A stretch of DNA of 64,000 nt. Source: Pseudarcicella hirudinis (GTDB lineage Bacteria > Bacteroidota > Bacteroidia > Cytophagales > Spirosomataceae). Every line of letters begins with the position of its first letter. Position 1 is the first letter of the stretch. This document shows positions 18,230 through 26,967 of the stretch, one piece after another. The notes beneath the pieces were generated by a model that saw only the letters and a program-made list of their open reading frames with translations, was not told where the DNA came from and ran no database searches. Made by a program: the position numbers and the translations under genes. Location of the stretch: NCBI RefSeq assembly GCF_900115665.1, contig NZ_FOXH01000005.1, positions 165,178 to 229,177 on the forward strand, read 5' to 3'.

Positions 18230-18844
18230 TTAGAAAAAAAAGTGAAAAAGGAAGAAAAAGGTAATAGGGATTCCGACAAAAGATTGTCTGAGTTTCCGGA
18301 TAGAGCGTTGAATAAGGTTTCTGACAGACTGCTCGTTCATTTGCATAATAGAGGCTATTTCCTCCAAACTGAACTCATCAAAGAAGCGAAGTCTGATTAC
18401 TTCGAGTTGCCTTGCCGGGAGCCCGGCCATTGAAATCTGAAGCTTTCGGATCTGCTCAAACTGATTCTCCTCCGCAATATGATCTGTTTCGAAGGAGTTG
18501 GTTTGAGGCATTTCATAAGATTTATCATCTTCGCATATTTCTGTATAGCTTTGCTCAGCGCTTATCATCCTGTGCAGTTTCCTGCGCAATGACCTGAACA
18601 GGTAGTATTTAACAGAAGTGGTATCGGAAAGAGCATGCCGGCTTCTCCATAAATCAGCGAAAAGATCCTGAATAGCTTCCTGAACTAACCAGGCATTTGC
18701 AACAATATGAAAGCCGTAATTGTATAAAATGCCCACATGAGTCTGATAAATTTCTTCAAAGGCCACTTCATCTCCAGTTCTGAAGCGGGTCCAAAGTTCA
18801 TCGTAAGGATGTTCGGGATTTGATATGTTGGTATCCTTTTTCAA
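18230..18844 (-). CDS. ECF sigma-70 factor (FecI-like, Bacteroidota family)
   Basis: 204 residues. Region 2 covers about 10-90 (DEVAFEEIYQTHVGILYNYG, VQEAIQDLFADLWR) and region 4 about 130-190 (LPARQLEVIRLRFF, SLEEIASIMQMNEQSVRNL), with the DNA-binding helix-turn-helix in the latter. It starts at TTG: an in-frame TAA lies immediately upstream, no ATG is near, and GGAG sits about 8 nt before, so TTG is the best start. The last 15 residues are strongly hydrophobic and Phe-rich. It pairs with the FecR downstream and should drive the SusC/SusD operon. Confidence 0.92.
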   Translation of the reverse strand: MKKDTNISNPEHPYDELWTRFRTGDEVAFEEIYQTHVGILYNYGFHIVANAWLVQEAIQDLFADLWRSRHALSDTTSVKYYLFRSLRRKLHRMISAEQSYTEICEDDKSYEMPQTNSFETDHIAEENQFEQIRKLQISMAGLPARQLEVIRLRFFDEFSLEEIASIMQMNEQSVRNLIQRSIRKLRQSFVGIPITFFFLFHFFF

Positions 18845-19000
18845 TTAAATATCTCCGGATCGGATCACAAAATAAGGAATAATACACATTAATATAAAAC
18901 TAAATCCAGAATAAATGTAATTTTAACCAATCTCTTTTCTAACGATTATGGGAAAAGAACTCTTTCCACTCAGAAACCCTCAGCGCAGTTTTACTTCATT

Positions 19001-19915
19001 TCAATGCTGCTGGTTCCCGGATTTCAATATCCAGTCTGCACAGTCTTTTGCTTCAGGAATATTCCAGGAATGAAAACCTTTCCCTTTTGTAGCTATATAC
19101 TCAGATCTCGTATTCCCGGCTTGCTGAAGAAATTTATTTAACTTTTCAAGATCAGTCGCATTTATATCATCAAACTGAAGATCAGAGCAATAGGTTTTTC
19201 GTACAAATTCAAGATCAGGTTCTGCATATAATCTGACTGGTATATTTTTCAGAAATTTTGCCCGTCCTCCGTCAACAGCATTTGCGGAAAAAGAAGATCG
19301 CTTCAGGTATTCATCCGGTTTTGAAACCGGAGAACCACCGAGGGCATTTTCCAGGTAATTTTTGATAAAAACACCTTCTTTTTGTACCAATCCCAGACAG
19401 GCATATTTTATTTTTCTTTCGGAAGAAATGTACATTCTTTCCAAATCCAAAGGAGGATCGATGACAAAAACTGCTTTCAGCCCCGAATTCTTTCCTTCTG
19501 AAAGTAAATACTCTGCATAACCTATTGCCACTGAGCCTCCGGCAGAAAGCCCTCCTATTACCAATGGAATCGCCCCCAAACTATGTTTTTCTTTCAGCAT
19601 ACTTATCATCAGATCAATTTCTGCCAACTGAAAATCATCCGCAAAAAGTGTTCTTTTGAGTTCCGGGACGACGGTCAAATATCCTCTTTGTGCCAAAACA
19701 GCAGGAAGTTCTGTTTTTTTGAAAATACTCTGCGGACTTTCACCCCAGCCAGGCAGCAAAACAAGTATTCCCTCTGTTTTTTCTGCCGGAAGCCTGTAAT
19801 AAAAGCTGAAACTCTCTCCCTTGAGAGAGGCTTTACTTTTTTGAATATTTTGCCCGTAAAGATTGTTCGAAATCAATACAGCAAGACTAATTGTTAAACA
19901 TTTCAGGTATTTCAT
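19001..19915 (-). CDS. Secreted alpha/beta hydrolase
   Basis: 304 residues with a signal peptide (about 1-22, ending in YGQ). The alpha/beta hydrolase fold shows LVLLPGWGESPQSI near residue 52 (oxyanion region), the nucleophile elbow GGLSAGG (Ser124), and FHSWN (His282) as the likely catalytic His. The acid is probably in DPPLDLER or PEPDLEF-like loops. The substrate cannot be told; esterase or peptidase roles are possible. It is a monocistronic unit between the sigma gene and the divergent glutaminase. Confidence 0.78.
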   Translation of the reverse strand: MKYLKCLTISLAVLISNNLYGQNIQKSKASLKGESFSFYYRLPAEKTEGILVLLPGWGESPQSIFKKTELPAVLAQRGYLTVVPELKRTLFADDFQLAEIDLMISMLKEKHSLGAIPLVIGGLSAGGSVAIGYAEYLLSEGKNSGLKAVFVIDPPLDLERMYISSERKIKYACLGLVQKEGVFIKNYLENALGGSPVSKPDEYLKRSSFSANAVDGGRAKFLKNIPVRLYAEPDLEFVRKTYCSDLQFDDINATDLEKLNKFLQQAGNTRSEYIATKGKGFHSWNIPEAKDCADWILKSGNQQH

Positions 19916-20067
19916 TTTTGAAAATTAAATGGATTTAAAGGATTTCCTGAATTTAGCTTTTTATACTTCTCAGTGAAAATAATTTATCGATATTATTCTG
20001 AGCACGGATTGTTAATTCAGGAAATTAAGGGGAATTTTGTTCTTTAAAAATTCTTTACAATTTTGCC

Positions 20068-21000
20068 ATGTGTCTTTTAGAGCAAATAAATTACCAATTA
20101 ATATTAAGCGATATTTATGAAGAAATCGCCAATATTGATTACGAGGGAAATGTAGCCAATTATATTCCGCAATTGGCAAAAGTAAATCCTGAGAAATTCG
20201 GGATTCATTTGTGTTGCCTGAACGAGGGAAATTATGCAATGGGCGACAGCAATGAGAAATTCTCTATTCAGAGTATTTCAAAAGTGCTTTCTCTTACGCT
20301 GGCTTTCTCAATGATGGGAGATAAACTCTGGGAACGTGTAGGTGTGGAACCTTCCGGAAATCCTTTCAACTCTCTGATCCAGTTAGAAACAGAGAACGGT
20401 ATTCCGAGAAATCCTCTGATTAATTCAGGTGCACTGGTTATTTCAGATATTCTGGTGAGCAATCTGGTTAACCCAAAAGCTGATTATCTCAGTTTTATCA
20501 GGAAAATCAGTGGTTCTGATGAAATACAGTATAACACGGCTGTGGCCAATTCTGAGAAAGAGACAGGCTTCAGAAATACAGCACTAATCAATTTTATGAA
20601 GTCGTTCGGGAATATCAAGAATGATCCGGAGACCGTGCTCGACTTCTATTTTCATCTTTGCTCCATAGAAATGACCTGCAAGGAATTAGCCAGAACGTTC
20701 CTGCTTTTTGCCAATCATGGAACCTTAACCGGAACCGGTGAATGCATTGTCAGCAGAAGTCAATCGAAACGGGTAAACGCCATTATGCAAACCTGCGGGT
20801 TTTATGATGAGGCTGGTGAGTTCTCTTTTAAAGTAGGACTTCCCGGTAAAAGCGGAGTGGGTGGCGGAATTGTTGCTATTCATCCCGATAAATACAGCAT
20901 CGCTGTCTGGAGTCCGAAATTGAACAAAAAAGGTAATTCGACAAAAGGAATGAAAACACTCGAATTGCTGACAACCAGAACGGAGCTATCTATTTTTTAA
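20068..21000 (+). CDS. glsA: Glutaminase
   Basis: 310 residues, the usual length for bacterial glutaminase (glutamine to glutamate plus ammonia, cytoplasmic). Family motifs are plain: GNVANYIPQLAKV near the start, FSIQSISKVLSL with the catalytic Ser69 and Lys72 (S-x-x-K of the beta-lactamase-like fold), GNPFNSL, PRNPLINSGAL, and the C-terminal GLPGKSGVGGGIVAI. The ATG at 20068 is supported by alignment of its N-terminus with the family. A near-consensus -7 element (CAATTTTG, 20058-20065) ends only 2 bp before this ATG, so the mRNA could be leaderless or start slightly inside; not resolved. Confidence 0.95.
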   Translation: MCLLEQINYQLILSDIYEEIANIDYEGNVANYIPQLAKVNPEKFGIHLCCLNEGNYAMGDSNEKFSIQSISKVLSLTLAFSMMGDKLWERVGVEPSGNPFNSLIQLETENGIPRNPLINSGALVISDILVSNLVNPKADYLSFIRKISGSDEIQYNTAVANSEKETGFRNTALINFMKSFGNIKNDPETVLDFYFHLCSIEMTCKELARTFLLFANHGTLTGTGECIVSRSQSKRVNAIMQTCGFYDEAGEFSFKVGLPGKSGVGGGIVAIHPDKYSIAVWSPKLNKKGNSTKGMKTLELLTTRTELSIF

Positions 21001-21240
21001 GCACGCAATGCTAAAAATCCTGTCGGAACCTGAATCTGAAGATAATTTATCCGATAAATCTTTTTCAGGTTCTGGCTTAAAAAACGATCATTTATTACGA
21101 GTACTGATATTCCATTCTTTTTTATTTTTTTTCAGAAAGATATAAATTCCTATTTGAACACATATAAAAGATAAAATAAATTACTAAAAATAATTTTTTA
21201 GATAAAACAACCAATTTTAAACATTTATACAGTAAACCCA

Positions 21241-21272
21241 TTTACTCAAATCTTCTTTTCTCACTACCTTTG
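21241..21272 (+). promoter_or_regulatory. Promoter of the metE riboswitch leader
   Basis: TACCTTTG at 21265-21272 matches the Bacteroidota -7 consensus TAnnTTTG. A TTTA at 21241-21244, 20 bp upstream, is a near match to the -33 TTTG. Transcription would start near 21279, just before the cobalamin aptamer, giving a leader of about 400 nt. Confidence 0.5.
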
Positions 21273-21289
21273 TTTCGTTCTTAGGAACA

Positions 21290-21492
21290 CCCGTCAATCG
21301 GATTTCAGGTTTTGTTGTGTTATTTGGTTTAACGCAATAAATTAAAAAAGGAATCGTGTGAAATTCACGAACAGACGTGCTACTGTAAATAACTGTTTTT
21401 GAAAGAAAACTAATCTTTTCCAAAAATGCCCATTGTCTTTTAAAAGGATGAGAAGGGCGGTAAAGATGTTATAAGTCAGGAGACTTGCCTGA
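21290..21492 (+). ncRNA. Cobalamin (B12) riboswitch upstream of metE
   Basis: The conserved aptamer core is readable. AAAAAAGGAATCG is followed by GTGTGAAATTCACG (the GGTGAAAATCC segment), then CAGACGTGCTACTGTAAAT (the GCAACUGUAA segment) and, at 21474-21490, the B12 box AGTCAGGAGACTTGCCT. Order and spacing fit class I cobalamin riboswitches. It precedes the B12-independent methionine synthase, a classic target switched off when B12 is present so that the B12-dependent enzyme can be used. The 5' boundary is approximate. Confidence 0.88.
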
Positions 21493-21574
21493 ATTCTCAA
21501 TGATTTTACTCTCACGCATAGGGTTAGAATCACGCATTGATTTTACAGATTTTATTTCCTTGTTTTCGTGCTTT

Positions 21575-21640
21575 TGTATGATTCTCTAATCATACACAGG
21601 AAGGATCTGTATGTCCATTACTGCCGCAAAAAGGTAATGG
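21575..21640 (+). promoter_or_regulatory. metE: Candidate expression platform of the metE riboswitch
   Basis: Two hairpins lie between the aptamer and the metE ATG: TGTATGATT-ctct-AATCATACA (21575-21596, perfect) and CCATTAC...GTAATGG (21615-21640), the latter followed by a T-rich stretch (GTTTCATTTTT). One may be a ligand-dependent terminator. No Shine-Dalgarno is visible near the ATG, so transcription control seems likelier than translation control (inference). Confidence 0.4.
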
Positions 21641-21676
21641 GGTGTTTCATTTTTCAAATCTTTAACACCAAATTCA

Positions 21677-24007
21677 ATGTTAACTCACAATTTAGGCTAT
21701 CCACGTATCGGAAGCAAAAGAGAATTAAAACGTGCCAGTGAACAGTTCTGGGCAGGAAAAATCTCAAAAGACGAGCTCATCAGAAACGCCCGTCAGATTC
21801 GCCGTCAGAACTGGCAAACACAGGCTGAAGCCGGAATTGAATTGATTCCTTCAAATGATTTTTCATTTTATGACCACGTACTGGATACCGCTTTGTTAGT
21901 CGGTGCAATTCCTGATCGTTATCATGCTTTGATTGATGGAAAGTCAAATCGTGAACTGGATATTTTCTTTGCTATGGCAAGAGGTGTTCAGAAAGATGGT
22001 ATCGATATCAAAGCAATGGAAATGACCAAGTGGTTCGATACAAATTACCACTATATCGTCCCTGAATTTGTAAAAAATCAACGTTTCCAACGCTATTCAG
22101 ACAAAATTATCGTAGAGTTTGAAGATGCCAAACAAATGGGAATCGTCACCAAACCAGTATTGGTCGGACCAGTTTCATTCTTGCTGCTGGGCAAAGAAAA
22201 AGAGGCTGGCTTCTCAAGAATTTCATTACTTGATAACCTCCTTACGGTTTATATTGAAGTTCTGGAAGATCTGGCTTTAAGAGGCGCTACCTGGGTACAA
22301 TTGGATGAACCTTGTTTAACACTGGACCTTACAGAGGACGAACAAATCGTATTCCAGCAGGCTTATGCAAAAATCAGAAAAGCTGTTCCGGAATTGAAGC
22401 TATTGGTAGCAACATATTTTGAATGCTCAGGTGAAAACATCCATGTTTCCACTACTTTGCCGATTGACTGTCTTCATGTTGACCTGGTTCGTTGTCCATC
22501 ACAATTAGGAGATATTCTTGAAAATACCGATTTCATTAAATCAGACAAAATCCTTTCGTTAGGAGTTGTTGACGGAAGAAACATCTGGAAAAATGACTAT
22601 ACCAAATCATTAGGTCTTATTCAAAAAGCGGTTGATGCACTGGGGGAAGATCGCGTGATGATTGCACCTTCATGTTCATTACTTCATAGTCCGTGTGACC
22701 TTGATCTTGAAAAAAATGAAGAAGTTTTAAGTCCTGAAATTAAGAACTGGATGGCATTTGCCAAACAAAAACTTGACGAAGTGGTCATTTTAAGCAAACT
22801 TGCCGACCCAAAAACTTTCAAGGATTTTGCAAGACAGTTAACGGATAACCATCTTGCCATTGAAAGCCGTCGCTCCTCTAAACTTATTCATAAATCTGAA
22901 GTAAAAAACAGGGTTTCCGCAATTAAAGAAAAGGATTTTGACAGAGAAAGTACTTTTTCTATCCGTCAGGAAATTCAATTGGAGGCCTTAAAACTGCCCC
23001 TTTTCCCTACAACCACCATCGGATCTTTTCCTCAGACAGATGAGGTAAGACAATTACGTGCCAATCTTAAAAAAGGCGAACTTTCTCAGGCGGATTATGA
23101 CGCTAAAATTGCAGAAGCCATTGAGAAATCTATTACGTGGCAGGAAGAAATCGGCATTGATGTACTGGTTCACGGGGAATTCGAGCGCAACGATATGGTT
23201 GAATATTTCGGAGAGCAGCTTTCAGGTTATGTATTTACACAAAACGGCTGGGTACAAAGTTATGGCAGCCGCTGCGTAAAACCTCCAGTAATTTACGGTG
23301 ATGTTGAGCGTCCGAATCCAATGACTGTAAAATGGTCAGGTTATGCGCAATCCAAAACCGATAAGTTGATGAAAGGTATGCTGACAGGTCCGGTAACTAT
23401 TTTGCAATGGTCTTTTGTAAGAGATGACCAGCCTCGTCAGACTACTGCTTATCAGATTGCGCTAGCCATCAGAGATGAAGTAACTGACCTTGAAAAAGCC
23501 GGAATTAAAGTAATTCAGATTGATGAACCTGCCATTCGTGAAGGTTTACCTTTGAGAAAAGCAGACTGGGCTAATTATCTTGACTGGGCCGTTAAAGCAT
23601 TCCGGCTGAGTGCTGCCGGAGTAAGAAATGAAACGCAGATTCATACTCATATGTGTTACTCAGAATTTAATGATATTATTCAGCATATTGCAGCAATGGA
23701 TGCAGATGTTATTACCATTGAAACCTCACGTTCTCAAATGGAATTACTGGATGCTTTTGCTGATTTTAAATATCCGAATGAAATCGGGCCGGGAGTTTAT
23801 GACATCCACTCTCCGAGAGTACCGAGCATAGATGAAATTGTATTCCTGCTGGAAAAGGCATTGAATGTCATTCCTGCAAGAAATCTTTGGGTAAATCCTG
23901 ATTGCGGACTAAAAACCAGACATTGGGCTGAAACCGAAGCTGCCCTGAAAAATATGATTGCTGCTACTGAGAAAATCAGAGAAGCGGCCAATGCTGAAAT
24001 CATATAA
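21677..24007 (+). CDS. metE: Cobalamin-independent methionine synthase
   Basis: 776 residues, full length for MetE. It transfers a methyl group from 5-methyltetrahydropteroyl-triglutamate to homocysteine in the cytoplasm. The N-terminal half (LTHNLGYPRIGSKRELKRA) and C-terminal catalytic half (FPTTTIGSFPQTDEVRQLR) are both present. Zinc ligands are visible in THMCYSEF (His658, Cys660) and NPDCGLKTR (Cys743). Substrate motifs include DVLVHGEFERNDMVEYF and IQIDEPAIREGLPL. It is preceded by a cobalamin riboswitch and followed by a long inverted repeat and a terminator, so it is monocistronic. Confidence 0.98.
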   Translation: MLTHNLGYPRIGSKRELKRASEQFWAGKISKDELIRNARQIRRQNWQTQAEAGIELIPSNDFSFYDHVLDTALLVGAIPDRYHALIDGKSNRELDIFFAMARGVQKDGIDIKAMEMTKWFDTNYHYIVPEFVKNQRFQRYSDKIIVEFEDAKQMGIVTKPVLVGPVSFLLLGKEKEAGFSRISLLDNLLTVYIEVLEDLALRGATWVQLDEPCLTLDLTEDEQIVFQQAYAKIRKAVPELKLLVATYFECSGENIHVSTTLPIDCLHVDLVRCPSQLGDILENTDFIKSDKILSLGVVDGRNIWKNDYTKSLGLIQKAVDALGEDRVMIAPSCSLLHSPCDLDLEKNEEVLSPEIKNWMAFAKQKLDEVVILSKLADPKTFKDFARQLTDNHLAIESRRSSKLIHKSEVKNRVSAIKEKDFDRESTFSIRQEIQLEALKLPLFPTTTIGSFPQTDEVRQLRANLKKGELSQADYDAKIAEAIEKSITWQEEIGIDVLVHGEFERNDMVEYFGEQLSGYVFTQNGWVQSYGSRCVKPPVIYGDVERPNPMTVKWSGYAQSKTDKLMKGMLTGPVTILQWSFVRDDQPRQTTAYQIALAIRDEVTDLEKAGIKVIQIDEPAIREGLPLRKADWANYLDWAVKAFRLSAAGVRNETQIHTHMCYSEFNDIIQHIAAMDADVITIETSRSQMELLDAFADFKYPNEIGPGVYDIHSPRVPSIDEIVFLLEKALNVIPARNLWVNPDCGLKTRHWAETEAALKNMIAATEKIREAANAEII

Positions 24008-24020
24008 GATACGTTGTACA

Positions 24021-24144
24021 TTACCAATAACCTGTTACGTCTCCTTCGGCTGAGAAGTCTTTCTGTTTAGGATTTTTTTAAAAGGGGAATTTTTCTAATT
24101 GCTGAATTACTTTCAGCCCGGGAGATGTAACAGGTTATTGGTAA
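24021..24144. repeat. 124-bp element with 24-bp terminal inverted repeats
   Basis: The left arm starts TTACCAATAACCTGTTAC at 24021 and runs to 24044. The right arm is its complement at 24121-24144, with a single G-T pair in 24 positions. The 76-bp interior has no ORF. No target-site duplication is visible at the edges. It could be a MITE-like insertion or a very long hairpin in the metE 3' UTR. Confidence 0.6.
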
Positions 24145-24166
24145 GCGCTTTCCAAAGGTAAAAATT

Positions 24167-24210
24167 AAGCCTCTTCCGGGTATCCCGGGAGAGGCTTTTT
24201 TATTTATTTC
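24167..24210. terminator. Bidirectional terminator between metE and the metal ATPase gene
   Basis: A 14-bp stem (AAGCCTCTTCCGGG at 24167-24180, CCCGGGAGAGGCTT at 24184-24197, 3-nt loop) is followed on the plus strand by TTTTTATTTATTT and on the minus strand by TTAATTTTTA. The two flanking genes are convergent. Confidence 0.9.
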
Positions 24211-24214
24211 CGAT

Positions 24215-26221
24215 CTAAACTTCTTTGCCTTGTATTCTGTAGGCATTAAGGATTGCCAGCAAAGCGACTCCCACATCAGCAAAAACAGCTTCCCATAAAG
24301 TCGCTAATCCTCCTGCACCTGCAATCAGAACGATTAATTTGACAGACATGGCAAGAATGATATTTTGCCAGACGACCGAACGGGTAATTTTTCCGATTTT
24401 AATCGCCGAAACAATCTTATGCGGCTGATCATTCTGAATGACAACATCTGCGGTTTCAATCGTGGCATCCGAACCCAAACCACCCATTGCAATGCCTACA
24501 TCAGCCAGTGCTATTACGGGAGCATCATTCAGTCCATCTCCTACAAAAGCCACCTGATATCCTTTATCTTTTAATTCCTGTACTTTATTGACTTTATCTT
24601 CCGGTAACAAATCTCCGTAAGCAGTTTCCAGTTTTAAGGATTCCGCCACTTTCTGAACAACTGCCGACTTATCTCCTGAAAGCATAACCGTTTTCAAGCC
24701 AAGCTTTCTCATTTCAGAAACGGCATTTGCAGCATCCTCCTTAGGTTCATCCGCAATGATGATAAAACCTGCATATTTGCCATCAATAGCACCGATTACA
24801 ACTGTTTCCGGAATCTGGTTAATACTTTCGGGAATTTCAATCCGGAAAGCATGCATTAATTTGGCATTTCCGGCCAGAACTTCATGATTATCAATCTTTC
24901 CGCTCAATCCCTGCCCTGAAATTTCTTTGACATCAGCAGGTTTCAGCAATGATTCTTTGTCTGCATAACTAACTACAGCCTTTGCAACCGGATGTGTAGA
25001 AACACTTTCCAATGAGGCCATATACTGAATAAATAATTTTTCATCTATCTGACTATCAATCTTCTGCACCTTAAAAACACCTTTGGTAAGTGTTCCGGTT
25101 TTATCCATCACTACCGCAGTAAGTTTGGTAACGACGTCCAAAAAGTTAGAACCTTTGAATAAAATACCATTTCTGGAAGCCAGCCCGATTCCTCCGAAAT
25201 AGCCTAATGGAATAGAAATTGTCAACGCACACGGACAGGAAATTACCAGAAAAACCATTCCCCGGTAAAGCCATTCATTGAATACATAGTTTGTAACAAA
25301 AAAATAAGGCAAAACGGTAATTCCTAAAGCCAGGAAAAACACAATCGGGGTATAAATTTTAGCAAAACGGCTGATAAAAAGCTGTGTCGGGGCTTTTCTG
25401 GCTGTAGCATCCTGCACCATTTCCAGAATCCTGGACAATTTTGAATCCTTAAACAAAGTTGTTACCTGCAATTCACAAACCTGGTCGATACTGATCATTC
25501 CGGCAAAAACCTCCTCTCCGGCTTTCTTAGAATCAGGACGGGATTCTCCGGTTAAAGCTGCGGTATTAAAAACAGCTGAATCTGAAAGCAGGATACTGTC
25601 TAAAGCTACTTTTTCACCGGATTTTACCTGAATAATATCTCCGACCTTCACTTCCTGAGGGTTGACATCCACAAAGTTTCCGGCCTTTTTCAGCGCAACT
25701 TTTTCAGGACGGACATCCAGTAAAGCTTTGATTGACTTTTTGGAACGATTCACTGCCAAATCCTGAAATAATTCACCAATTTCATAAAAAAGCATCACTG
25801 CAACTCCTTCGGTATATTCTCCGATGTAAAAAGCCCCAAGAGTTGCTAAGGTCATTAAGGTAAATTCATTAAATAAATTAGCATTTCCAATCAGTTTTAA
25901 CGCTTTCCAAACCGTTTTATATCCGGCACCCAGATAGGCAATTGCCATTAAAACAAAAGTTGTATTTTGAGAAAATGCCATGCCAAAACCCCATTTCAAT
26001 AAGAGGTAAGTCAGAACGATCAGCAAGCTCATCCATAACGTCCAACGGCTTTTCAGCAAACTTTCTTCAGATTCCTCATGACTGTGCCCGTGCTCATGGT
26101 CATGCCCCTCATGCTCATGATTATGGGTATGCTTATGAGAAGAAACCAAAGTTATTTTTTCCTTTGAGGCACAACATGAGTCCTCATGAGTATGGGTTAT
26201 ATTGTCTTTTGAATGAGTCAT
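24215..26221 (-). CDS. Heavy-metal P-type ATPase (Zn/Cd/Co exporter type, P1B)
   Basis: 668 residues from the ATG at 26221; the frame is open 18 codons further up only from a TTG. The N-terminus has no complete HMA domain but a His-rich stretch (about residues 10-48, many HxH pairs) that should bind metal. Eight helices are expected. Motifs in order: TGES (224-227, actuator), CPC (329-331, transport site), DKTGT (phosphorylated Asp373), HP locus STHPVAKA, and GDGLNDAP. CPC plus a His-rich tail and absence of Cu-type CxxC domains point to Zn/Cd/Co export from the cytoplasm. It stands alone, convergent with metE. Confidence 0.93.
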   Translation of the reverse strand: MTHSKDNITHTHEDSCCASKEKITLVSSHKHTHNHEHEGHDHEHGHSHEESEESLLKSRWTLWMSLLIVLTYLLLKWGFGMAFSQNTTFVLMAIAYLGAGYKTVWKALKLIGNANLFNEFTLMTLATLGAFYIGEYTEGVAVMLFYEIGELFQDLAVNRSKKSIKALLDVRPEKVALKKAGNFVDVNPQEVKVGDIIQVKSGEKVALDSILLSDSAVFNTAALTGESRPDSKKAGEEVFAGMISIDQVCELQVTTLFKDSKLSRILEMVQDATARKAPTQLFISRFAKIYTPIVFFLALGITVLPYFFVTNYVFNEWLYRGMVFLVISCPCALTISIPLGYFGGIGLASRNGILFKGSNFLDVVTKLTAVVMDKTGTLTKGVFKVQKIDSQIDEKLFIQYMASLESVSTHPVAKAVVSYADKESLLKPADVKEISGQGLSGKIDNHEVLAGNAKLMHAFRIEIPESINQIPETVVIGAIDGKYAGFIIIADEPKEDAANAVSEMRKLGLKTVMLSGDKSAVVQKVAESLKLETAYGDLLPEDKVNKVQELKDKGYQVAFVGDGLNDAPVIALADVGIAMGGLGSDATIETADVVIQNDQPHKIVSAIKIGKITRSVVWQNIILAMSVKLIVLIAGAGGLATLWEAVFADVGVALLAILNAYRIQGKEV

Positions 26222-26458
26222 TTTATTGAGAATTTTAAGGCCGGCAATTGCGGTAGAAAGTATCACCGGGCTCAAAGTATTAAATCATATTTTTTCGTTT
26301 CAAAACGCTGTTAACAAACCTGTTATAGTTTTTTAAATACTATTTCAACGTGCAAATAATCATTTAGGTATTTCTGAAAATTTAAGTAAATTGAAACAGA
26401 TTGCTTACTGCTTTCTGAATTTTCTGACAACAAGATAAACCCTTATTTCCATACTTAT

Positions 26459-26938
26459 ATGAAAAAATCTTTGATTTTTCTCTTCCTGCTACTATGTTGC
26501 GGATTTTCTGGTCTGAGCCAGAAAACAGAGAAAGAATCTGCAAAATCTGGATACAATGCAGAATTGGCAAAAAAATTAGGTGCAGACCAATACGGTATGA
26601 AAAAATACGTAATGGCTTTCCTGAAAAAGGGTACGGTCAGCCTTAAGGATTCTGCTGAAAGGGCGAACCTTCAAATGGCGCATTTAAGAAACATAATAAA
26701 GCTGGCTAAGGAGGGTAAACTAATTGTGGCAGGTCCTTTTCTGGATAATCAGGAAATCCGGGGAATCTTTATTTTTAATTTAGAATCGGTAGAAGAAGCA
26801 ACACAGCTTACCTCAACCGATCCTGCTGTAAAGGCTGGTACACTGATTATGGAATTACATCCCTGGTATGGTTCCGCTGCTTTAATCGAATCGCTGAAAA
26901 TCCATAAATCACTTGAAAAAGTTAGTGTGGCCGATTAA
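26459..26938 (+). CDS. Secreted YCII-domain protein
   Basis: 159 residues. A signal peptide (MKKSLIFLFLLLCCGFSGLS) is followed by a short linker and a YCII-related ferredoxin-like domain (about 45-145). Visible pattern: MKKYVMAFLKKG, HLRNIIKLAKEGKLIVAGPF, IFIFNLESVEEATQL, DPAVKAGTL. The family is a small alpha+beta barrel of unclear reaction; a conserved His (in AHLRN) and an Asp (in TDPAV) are the usual active-site candidates. Secreted members are common in Bacteroidota with no known role. Single gene, convergent with the next. Confidence 0.85.
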   Translation: MKKSLIFLFLLLCCGFSGLSQKTEKESAKSGYNAELAKKLGADQYGMKKYVMAFLKKGTVSLKDSAERANLQMAHLRNIIKLAKEGKLIVAGPFLDNQEIRGIFIFNLESVEEATQLTSTDPAVKAGTLIMELHPWYGSAALIESLKIHKSLEKVSVAD

Positions 26939-26967
26939 AGTATGAGCTGGTCAAATGGTGTTCCGCA

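Noticed and set aside
21031..21073. Terminator after glutaminase (GAACCTGAA...TTCAGGTTC)
   Set aside because: The stem is present but with a 25-nt loop and no T-run; uncertain.
26222..26275. TTG-initiated extension of the metal ATPase
   Set aside because: The extra 18 residues have no family support and the ATG at 26221 is present.
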